Origin: Baffinella frigidus
Lineage: Eukaryota; Cryptophyceae; Cryptomonadales; Baffinellaceae
Direction of reading: 5' to 3'
Assembly (NCBI GenBank): GCA_026770585.1
Contig: MU647451.1
Span: forward strand, 32,565 to 47,091
DNA: 14,527 nucleotides
Under the pieces are notes generated by a model, which had not been told where the DNA came from, made no database searches, and saw only the letters and a list, made by a program, of their open reading frames with translations. A program made the translations under genes and the position numbers. Of this stretch, positions 13,130 through 14,527 are shown piece by piece; within the stretch, counting starts at the first letter, position 1; each line of letters starts with the position of its first letter.

Positions 13130-14414
13130 GTGTGTGTGTGAGAGAGAGTGTGTGAGAGAGAGAGTGTGTGTGTGAGAGCGTGTGTGTGTGTGTGTGTGTG
13201 TGAGAGAGACAGAGAGAGTGTGCGAGAGAAGGAAAGAGAGCGAGATAGAGAGAGACCTCTTACCCCATACCCGAAAACAGAGCAGGCATCTCGAGAGGCG
13301 GAGGCCGGGGGGGTGGAAGGCATTTCGGAGGAACATTAATAGGGTAACGGCCTGAAAATGGGGTAGTTAAGCCTACGTGATTGCCTAGGACCTCCTACCG
13401 TAGGCCGAGACTTTTTGGTCCTAGGATCCCTCGGCCTACGGTAGGAGGTCCTAGGCAATGCCGTATGCCTAACTACCCTATTTTCAGGCCGTTAGCCTAT
13501 GAACATGGTGTTGCACCTCTTCTGTCGGAAGACAAGGGGGCGCACCTCATACCCGAACCTTGTCTCAGGAAAGGGATTTTTAAATTCGTTTTCTTAAGTC
13601 AATTCCTGTACAAATTCGTCAACTTATTCTTTTCTCTGCGCATAAGTTGACAAATTTGAAGGGGAGTTGACTTAAGAAAACGAATTTAAAAATCCCTAAT
13701 CCGAGATAAAACCCCGAAACCCCGTACCCGAAAACGGCGCAGGTCTCTCGAGGGGCCAAGGCCGGGGGGGTGGAAGCCATCTCTACCCCCCCGGGGGAGG
13801 AGGGGGGGGTAGAAGGCATTTCGGAAGATGAGGGGGTGCACCTGATGAGAGACGTGAAAATGGCGCAGGCATCTCGAGGGGCGGTGGAGGGGAGGGTGGA
13901 AGGCATTTTGGAGGATGAGGGGGTGCACCTCGATGCCTTCTGCGCCATGGTCAATCCCCAACCCCTAACCCCTTCTGCAAACTCTAAACCGTGAACCGTA
14001 AACCGTAAACCGTAAATCCTGAACCCTGAACTCTAAACCCTAGACCCTAAACCCTAAACCCTAAATCCTAAACCCTCAACCCTAGACCCTAAATCCTAAA
14101 CCCTAAACTCTAACCCCTAAACCCGAACCCCTTCTGCAAACCCGAAACCCTAATACCTTCATCAAACACTAAACCCTAAACCCTGAACCTTTCAACCATC
14201 GCGAGGGATCCCCCAAGCCTCAACCCTGATCCCTGAACCAAGCAAGTAAGTAAGTAAGTAAGTAAGTAAGTAACTAACTAACTAATTATCTATCTATCCA
14301 TATATCTAACTAAATAATGCAAACCTATCTATGTAACCAACTAATTCAAAACTAACTAACTAACCCGAAACCCCTCATCCTACACCAGGTGAATCTACGG
14401 CTGCCCCCCCCCCG
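2996..14414 (+). CDS. Signal-anchored TPR-repeat protein (about 14 exons, 3' end beyond window)
   Basis: Exons are 2996-3214, 4437-4476, 5154-5221, 5843-5923, 7404-7481, 8273-8424, 9564-9600, 10260-10298, 10553-10591, 10940-10996, 11796-11850, 12940-13004, 13869-13949 and 14389-14414, together about 345 codons, with every phase agreeing. The product starts with a basic N-region and a hydrophobic core (residues 30-48). A charged linker follows, then at least four TPR units: (G)DANGALEHL; VLEAVGRKREAAEQFLAAAEH; VDAAVAAAGEAVRLKPDYALA; and KAVELLKVAVGLEPSS through AREAARLLPSEPDVHQQLG to RALEESGDLPGALDAYHRAVQ. The 34-residue spacing and the final P (LKPDY, LEPSS) are typical TPR features. TPRs bind protein partners. 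With an N-terminal anchor the protein is likely in the secretory pathway, perhaps ahead of a catalytic domain outside the window. I do not recognise the specific protein. Introns total about 10 kb. The exons near both ends are the least certain. Confidence 0.72.
3405..3549. repeat. Tandem duplication of a roughly 70-bp unit
   Basis: Two copies of CGCCCT..ACGAAACGTGCTC, AAGAGTCA.GTAT and GACCTCCCTATT, each ending in a short inverted repeat (GACCTCCCTATT.GGAGGTC). Non-coding, in intron 1 of the TPR gene. The flanks (3230-3260 and 3550-3640) are GAAAGAGGAGG-type purine repeats. Confidence 0.7.
3669..3828. mobile_element. Foldback element, CATCCGGGAACATG ends
   Basis: Inverted arms TCATCCGGG.ACATGT and TAATTTAAAAGAAAATGG at both ends, about 36 bp, with an AT-rich centre. 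Related ends occur at 5055-5098 and 5932-6043, so this is a dispersed family. Confidence 0.7.
3871..3940. repeat. Small inverted repeat
   Basis: ATTTTCAGGAGACCA and its exact reverse complement enclose 40 bp. Possibly a minimal foldback element. Confidence 0.6.
3981..4178. repeat. Direct repeat of about 75 bp, second copy split by telomere repeat
   Basis: GTCGTCGCCTTT.GGAGTATA, ACGATCAGTCA, GACTGAGGCA.AGCTAG and CTTGTACGCTGGCGGG occur twice. In the second copy, ACTCCCT and CCCTTGTACG are separated by about 30 bp of CCCTAAA repeat (4123-4152). A partial third copy (TCGTCGCCTTTTGGAGTATA) is at 3348-3367. Confidence 0.75.
4236..4270 (+). pseudogene. Copy of TPR exon 2, ended by a foldback element
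   Basis: cag acceptor then GGNEKREENRH, close to exon 2. After CCACCG the match is replaced by the foldback element at 4277-4383. Confidence 0.55.
4277..4383. mobile_element. Foldback element with near-perfect arms
   Basis: 107 bp. Ends are GTGGCTCAA and TTGAGCCAC; the inner arms include ACCTTGGATCGGGGTCG against its exact reverse complement with a four-base loop. TTGGAG and TTGGGG flank it, a likely target-site duplication. It interrupts the copy of TPR exon 2. Confidence 0.78.
4437..4476 (+). CDS. TPR gene exon 2 (charged linker, GC donor)
   Basis: After a cag acceptor it encodes GEKEKREETRRRK plus one base. The donor is gcatcg, a GC-AG intron. Joined to exon 3 it gives RRRKGDANGALEHL, with the G-D-x-x-x-A-L pattern of a TPR helix turn. 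A copy of its first 35 bases lies upstream at 4236-4270. Confidence 0.5.
4506..4775. repeat. CCCTAAA/CCCCACA/CCCCTAA tract in TPR intron 2
   Basis: About 270 bp of seven-base units: CCCCACA runs, then CCCCTAA, then pure CCCTAAA. It makes long Gly/Trp/Phe/Arg-rich minus frames that are not genes. Confidence 0.92.
4789..4831 (+). pseudogene. Copy 1 of TPR exon 3 (5' part)
   Basis: cag acceptor then DAEGALELLGGWL in the same phase as exon 3. The reading frame is intact, but the match to exon 3 ends after CTCGAGC and no donor follows nearby. Confidence 0.6.
5008..5049 (+). pseudogene. Copy 2 of TPR exon 3 with a stop codon
   Basis: Nearly identical to copy 1 through CTCCTTGGAGGGTGGCTC but has an in-frame TAG at the third codon (DA*GALQLLGG). 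It is a decayed duplicate. The DNA between the copies repeats AGTCTCTGAA and CTTCTC/GTTCTC blocks, so the duplication included the intron end. Confidence 0.65.
5154..5221 (+). CDS. TPR gene exon 3
   Basis: The first two bases complete a Gly codon, followed by DANGALEHLSSPGALSQIQRAQ and the donor gttata. Two upstream copies share the acceptor and first part only. Joined to exon 4 it forms a TPR helix pair. Confidence 0.72.
5226..5592. repeat. Telomere-like tract in TPR intron 3
   Basis: CCCTAAA core with CCCTGCA, CCCTGAA and CCCCAAA variants and a homogeneous run of CCCTAGA (about eight units near 5462-5516). Interrupted at about 5520-5565 by the short exon 4 copy. Confidence 0.92.
5542..5563 (+). 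pseudogene. Short 5' copy of TPR exon 4
   Basis: AG then GTGCTGGAGGCGGACGGGCGG (VLEADGR), then telomere-like repeat. It lies upstream of exon 4 with the element at 5623-5749 in between. Confidence 0.55.
5623..5749. mobile_element. Foldback element in TPR intron 3
   Basis: Arms of about 45 bp: CACAAAA, TTAATTGCTTTTGGG and AAAATT.ACTACAC inverted at the other end. TGCTTTTGGCGT.ACGA is repeated directly at about 5767 and 5818 beyond it. Confidence 0.7.
5843..5923 (+). CDS. TPR gene exon 4
   Basis: 27 codons, VLEAVGRKREAAEQFLAAAEHSPRGDK, phase 0 at both ends. The acceptor is ttcag and the donor gtcagt. The A-A-E-x-F-L-A-A-A pattern is a TPR B-helix. Confidence 0.8.
6043..6108 (+). pseudogene. 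Downstream copy of TPR exon 4, open frame
   Basis: GRKREAAERFLVAAEHSPLGDK with the donor gttggg, 82% identical at protein level over the shared part by eye. It lacks the VLEAV start but has a tag before it, so it could be a second exon using a weak acceptor. Confidence 0.6.
6118..6225 (-). mobile_element. AAGTTGAC-family element, antisense to the TPR gene
   Basis: CCTAAGTTGACATGCT, CGTCAACTTTGGCGCGGAAA and AGAGCCC through GGAATGAGCGTTTGAGAGAGG: the reverse complement of the unit tandemly repeated at 9601-10259. Confidence 0.65.
6228..6401 (+). pseudogene. Third copy of TPR exon 4, split by an insertion
   Basis: CGCGAGAGGCGGCGG appears near 6228-6242 and GAGAGGCGGCGG again at 6355-6368, followed by ...HFLAAHS and GGGGACAAG before the donor gtgggg. 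The part between carries one end (TGTTCGCATGGATAGCCTCGTGTGG) of the 8982-9160 element family. Small deletions break the frame. Confidence 0.5.
6477..6866. mobile_element. Composite region: outer inverted ends with a nested foldback element
   Basis: CCGAGAATACTACGGC at 6478 is inverted at about 6848-6864, enclosing about 390 bp. Inside, 6627-6832 is a foldback element (ends CACACGAGAACGCTA, inner arms TTTGTACCAGGATAAG and GTAACCTCG) with a relative at 9175-9386. TTTGTACCAGGA occurs several times. Confidence 0.6.
6945..7080. repeat. CCCTAAA stretches mixed with GTGTGCAAAACCTAAAC
   Basis: Short runs of CCCTAAA alternate with a repeated GTGTGCAAAACC block, which recurs near 7190. Part of TPR intron 4. 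Confidence 0.7.
7103..7131 (+). pseudogene. Copy of TPR exon 5 start
   Basis: GCACTCGCGCGCGCGTGGGC and on through GGATG (ALARAWARM), but the base pair before it is CT, so the AG acceptor is lost. Confidence 0.6.
7235..7340 (+). pseudogene. Two very short copies of TPR exon 5 start
   Basis: CAG then GCACTCGCGC at 7235-7247 and again at 7322-7334, with a third weaker hit (CAGACACTCGC) at 7256. The DNA between them (ATTCTCGG.CCGGGCGCGGGG) is also duplicated at about 6856-6915. Confidence 0.5.
7404..7481 (+). CDS. TPR gene exon 5
   Basis: 26 codons starting ALVRAWARMRRGGG and ending AWGDATE. The acceptor is cag, the donor gtgtac, and it is phase 0 at both ends. Several copies of its first part lie in the preceding intron. 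Confidence 0.7.
7490..8235. repeat. Degenerate telomere-like array with a 100-bp higher-order period
   Basis: Fills TPR intron 5. Units are CCCTGAA, CCCTAAA, CCCTACA, CCCCAAA and CCCCACA. TGAACCCTACACCCTGAACC recurs at exactly 7601, 7701, 7801 and 7901, with the bases between nearly identical. The end (8100-8220) is CCCCACA-rich. Confidence 0.92.
8273..8424 (+). CDS. TPR gene exon 6, longest TPR exon
   Basis: 50 codons plus two bases: VCDARRVVSGGNDFFW, then HLMLSRCEDGRGRVD, then AAVAAAGEAVRLKPDYALA. The acceptor is tcag and the donor gtactc. EAVRLKPDYALAY is a textbook TPR consensus, with Pro at position 32 and Ala at 20 and 27. Confidence 0.85.
8440..8580. repeat. AT-rich AATAAACAA repeat after exon 6
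   Basis: Simple A-rich repeat of AATAAACAAT type in intron 6. Similar stretches are at 8640-8690, 8880-8965 and 9416-9550, one after each exon 6 end copy. Confidence 0.8.
8581..8615 (+). pseudogene. Copy 2 of the exon 6 end
   Basis: EAARLKPDYALA with the same donor gtactccctactccctac. It is preceded by AT-rich repeat instead of the rest of exon 6. Confidence 0.75.
8729..8756 (+). pseudogene. Copy 3 of the exon 6 end, with a deletion
   Basis: GAGGCTGCACGGCTCA then TTACGCCCTCGG before gtactc; about eight bases (AGCCCGAC) are missing. Confidence 0.65.
8821..8861 (+). pseudogene. Copy 4 of the exon 6 end
   Basis: Degenerate first half, then CCGGACTACGCCCTCGC and gtaccccctac. Confidence 0.6.
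8981..9160. mobile_element. Foldback element, CCACACGAGGCTACC ends
   Basis: 180 bp with about 30-bp inverted ends (CCACACGAGGCTACC, GCGAACAGAATAAA). It sits inside exon 6 copy 5. One end of the same family is at about 6320-6356. No coding capacity. Confidence 0.8.
9175..9386. mobile_element. Foldback element, second member of the 6627-6832 family
   Basis: Ends CACTCGAAAATGCTAGAGG and its counterpart CTAGCGTTCTCGTGTGG. The inner arms (TTTGTACCAGGATAAG, AAAGTAAC.TCGTGCC) are shared with 6627-6832. GAC lies on both sides, a possible 3-bp target duplication. Inserted in exon 6 copy 5. Confidence 0.8.
9564..9600 (+). CDS. TPR gene exon 7
   Basis: The first G completes the Ala codon split at the exon 6 donor. 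It is followed by YNEMGMRFGYWQ and the donor gtccgc. Acceptor accag. Its last 13 bases (CGGCTACTGGCAG) recur in the following intron. Confidence 0.75.
9601..10259 (+). mobile_element. Tandem array of introner-like element forming TPR intron 7
   Basis: The unit is about 112 bp: GTCCTCTCTCAAACGCTC, CACCCG, CCGGGCTTG, CCAAAGTTGACGGATT, ACCGCACACCCAGCGTGTCA, AACTTAAGAATAGT. Copies of exon end CGGCTACTGGCAG close the units at 9685, 9810, 10122 and 10247, with a clipped CGGCTACTG at 9940; the original is at 9588. Splicing from the first gtccgc to the last CAG restores FGYWQGRGEG. Confidence 0.75.
10260..10298 (+). CDS. TPR gene exon 8
   Basis: 13 codons, GRGEGGKAVELLK. The acceptor CAG is the end of the last copy of CGGCTACTGGCAG. 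Donor gtgccg. With exon 7 it gives FGYWQGRGEGGKAVELLK, one TPR helix pair that was probably once a single exon. Confidence 0.75.
10307..10548. repeat. CCCTAAA tract in TPR intron 8
   Basis: Fills almost the whole 254-nt intron between exons 8 and 9, with CCTTAAA, CACTAAA and CCCCAAA variants. Confidence 0.92.
10553..10591 (+). CDS. TPR gene exon 9
   Basis: 13 codons, VAVGLEPSSGIYR, bounded by ctcag and gtaaac and surrounded on both sides by telomere-like repeats. It continues the TPR begun in exon 8 (LEPSS is the inter-repeat turn). Confidence 0.75.
10592..10936. repeat. CCCCAAA/CCCTAAA/CCCGAAA tract in TPR intron 9
   Basis: Fills the 348-nt intron almost completely. CCCGAAA variants are concentrated here. 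Confidence 0.92.
10940..10996 (+). CDS. TPR gene exon 10
   Basis: 19 codons, VNLAIAHQHQGETSESVVQ. Acceptor gcag, donor gtctgt, phase 0 at both ends. Confidence 0.8.
11080..11282 (+). pseudogene. Copy of TPR exon 10 split by a foldback element
   Basis: GTGAATCCCGTGATT (11080-11094) and GCTCACCAACACCAGGGGGA (from 11260) together read VNPVIAHQHQGD, matching exon 10. The gap is the element at 11095-11255 with GATT repeated on both sides. No AG acceptor directly precedes it. Confidence 0.75.
11095..11255. mobile_element. Foldback element with 4-bp target duplication
   Basis: Arms of about 60 bp: TCATCCGG.CAGGTATTTAA, ATTAAATGCTC and GGAGTTCCCCA, then ACGAAAATTACTA. GATT flanks both sides (11091-11094, 11256-11259). 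It splits a copy of TPR exon 10. Confidence 0.85.
11340..11530. repeat. Duplicated CTA.GGTAGGGCGTA block around a perfect palindrome
   Basis: CTACGGTAGGGCGTATGA (about 11358) and CTATGGTAGGGCGTACGA (about 11481) flank a perfect 20-bp palindrome at 11433-11452 (GGCGGTCAAA and its complement). TTTGTACCAGGA is present at 11399. The rest of intron 10 up to 11795 shows TACATGTA repeats near 11518-11610 and nothing else recognisable. Confidence 0.6.
11796..11850 (+). CDS. TPR gene exon 11
   Basis: AREAARLLPSEPDVHQQL plus one base, acceptor cccag, donor gtccaa. It joins exon 12 as ...HQQLGRALEESG, the normal TPR A-helix start. Confidence 0.8.
11851..12060. repeat. Degenerate CCCAAAAC/CCCAAACC repeat in TPR intron 11
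   Basis: Loosely telomere-like repeats, more degraded than elsewhere, interrupted by the exon 11 end copy. Confidence 0.6.
11967..11992 (+). pseudogene. Copy of the exon 11 end
   Basis: AGCCGGACGTCCATCAGCTG then CTAG before gtcccc (EPDVHQLL), same phase and donor position as exon 11. It is separated from exon 11 by degenerate CCAAAAC repeats. Confidence 0.7.
12215..12470 (+). pseudogene. Copy 1 of TPR exon 12, split by a roughly 195-bp insertion
   Basis: cag then GGCGCACGCTGGAGGAGAGC at 12215-12234, resuming at 12433 with GGGACCTTCCTGGCTCCCTC to CAACGCACT. The insert (about 12237-12432) has the direct repeat TGGCAGGT.TGTACCAGGAA near both ends. No donor follows ACT. Confidence 0.7.
12470..12585. 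repeat. CCCTACCCTA minisatellite, about 42-bp unit
   Basis: About three copies of AACCCTACCCTACCCTACAC followed by TG.CCA/CTCAGACCCTGCC. A short remnant follows exon 12 copy 2 at 12842-12865, so the minisatellite was carried in the exon duplication. Confidence 0.8.
12774..12832 (+). pseudogene. Copy 2 of TPR exon 12
   Basis: RALEESGDLPGALDAYHRT with a cag acceptor, open throughout, but it runs into ACTAAAAC with no GT donor. It and the intron stretch before it (AGAGTCTCCTAGAATCGAGC) duplicate the copy 1 unit. Confidence 0.75.
12940..13004 (+). CDS. TPR gene exon 12 (third, intact copy)
   Basis: Two bases completing Gly, then RALEESGDLPGALDAYHRAVQ and the donor gtgtcg. A near-perfect TPR (G-x-L-x-x-A-L-x-x-Y-x-x-A). 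Two upstream copies exist; only this one has a donor. Confidence 0.82.
13020..13255. repeat. GA/GT microsatellite in TPR intron 12
   Basis: Alternating (GA)n and (GT)n blocks. They create long SLSL/THTH and ERER frames on both strands that are not coding. Confidence 0.92.
13286..13530 (+). pseudogene. First copy of TPR exon 13, split by a foldback element
   Basis: cag then ASREAEAGGVEGISEEH and a stop contributed by the inserted element. GAACAT occurs at 13331-13336 and again at 13501-13506, after which GGTGTTGCACCTC continues the exon. A further fragment (TCGGAAGACAAGGGGGCGCA) follows at 13527. Confidence 0.75.
13337..13500. mobile_element. Foldback element with 6-bp target duplication
   Basis: About 70-bp inverted arms: AACGGCCTGAAAAT, GGGTAGTTA, TTGCCTAGGACCTCCTACCG and TAGGCCGAG. 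GAACAT flanks both sides. It breaks the first copy of TPR exon 13. Confidence 0.87.
13573..13696. mobile_element. Foldback element in TPR intron 12
   Basis: 34-bp inverted ends GGGATTTTTAAATTCGTTTT + CTTAAGTCAA, with GTTGAC motifs in the middle. No clear target duplication. Confidence 0.8.
13743..13853 (+). CDS. Second copy of TPR exon 13, possible alternative exon
   Basis: 37 codons, open and phase 0 at both ends: VSRGAKAGGVEAIS, a Pro/Gly/Glu-rich insert, then VEGISEDEGVHLMRD with the donor gtgaaa. Related to the third copy in both halves, with a short inverted repeat (CTACCCCCCC/GGGGGGGTAG) in between. It may be an alternative exon or a decayed copy. Confidence 0.4.
13869..13949 (+). CDS. 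TPR gene exon 13 (third copy)
   Basis: 27 codons from ASRGAVEGRVEGILED to VHLDAFCAM, acceptor gcgcag, donor gtcaat, phase 0 at both ends. It follows exon 12 in frame. The copy at 13743-13853 could be used instead or as well. Confidence 0.6.
13957..14235. repeat. CCCTAAA/CCGTAAA tract in TPR intron 13
   Basis: Seven-base units with CCGTAAA, CCCTAGA and CCCTCAA variants, broken by ACCCCTTCTGCAAAC twice. Confidence 0.88.
14243..14345. repeat. AAGT/AACT tetranucleotide repeat
   Basis: About eight AAGT units followed by AACTAACTAATTATCTATC-type decay. Confidence 0.85.
14389..14414 (+). CDS. TPR gene exon 14 (tentative)
   Basis: After accag it reads VNLRLPPP, with a possible donor gtggaa. It would extend HLDAFCAM to HLDAFCAMVNLRL, as in a TPR A-helix. 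Too short to be sure. Confidence 0.35.
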
Positions 14415-14419
14415 GTGGA

Positions 14420-14527
14420 AACCCCAAACCCCAAACCCCAAACCCCAAACCCCAAACCCCAAACCCCCCCCAAACCCAAAACCCCAAACCCCAAACCCCA
14501 AACCCCAAACCCCAAACCCCAAACCCC
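14420..14527. repeat. CCCCAAA tract at the right edge
   Basis: Nearly pure CCCCAAA units directly after the possible exon 14 donor. It continues beyond the window. Confidence 0.92.

Noticed and set aside
12904-13336. Long frames of SLSLSL/THTHTH or EREREV type around 80-468 and 12904-13339
   Set aside because: They are translations of GA/GT microsatellites, open in several frames on both strands; no domain and no conserved boundary.
1-14527. tRNA, rRNA or transposase genes
   Set aside because: No cloverleaf with the conserved GGTTCGAATC-type arm, no rRNA-like sequence and no transposase or reverse transcriptase motif was seen in any frame. All mobile elements here appear non-autonomous.

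Overview
The window is nuclear DNA of a eukaryote. There is no bacterial gene layout. Instead it holds two split genes made of very short exons (13 to about 73 codons), separated by introns packed with Arabidopsis-type telomere-like repeats (CCCTAAA/TTTAGGG and variants), microsatellites and foldback (MITE-like) elements. The one family I can name, D-2-hydroxyglutarate dehydrogenase, is closest in wording to the land-plant form as I remember it (GEKNVV, NTDWM, LAVVPQGGNTGLVGG). Together with the TTTAGGG repeat this suggests a repeat-rich green alga, perhaps a prasinophyte of the Pyramimonadales type. That placement is an inference.

Layout. (1) Positions 1-2200, minus strand: the 5' five exons of a mitochondrial D2HGDH gene. 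Exon 1 (2037-2200) encodes a presequence-like N-terminus; exons 2 to 5 (1769-1856, 1433-1488, 581-641, 328-387) encode the start of the FAD-binding domain. The gene runs off the left edge. Exon 4 is present in four copies, three of them broken, and exon 5 in two. (2) About 2263-2995: the spacer between two divergent genes, with no gene I can support. (3) 2996-14414, plus strand: about 14 exons whose splice phases all agree. They give a protein of about 345 residues with an N-terminal signal peptide or signal anchor followed by tetratricopeptide (TPR) helices. The gene runs off the right edge.

The gene models were assembled by eye from protein similarity, AG acceptors, GT or GC donors and phase agreement. 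They also explain much of the remaining sequence. Almost every exon has one or more partial copies (exon echoes) in the adjacent intron, and many echoes are split by foldback elements with visible target-site duplications. One intron (9601-10259) is a tandem array of a roughly 112-bp element that repeatedly carries a copy of the exon end CGGCTACTGGCAG, much as expected of introner elements. The telomere-like repeats are always C-rich on the sense strand of the gene they sit in, so their orientation flips between the two genes.

I see no functional link between the two genes; they only share a divergent upstream region. I found no rRNA, tRNA, CRISPR array or transposase gene.
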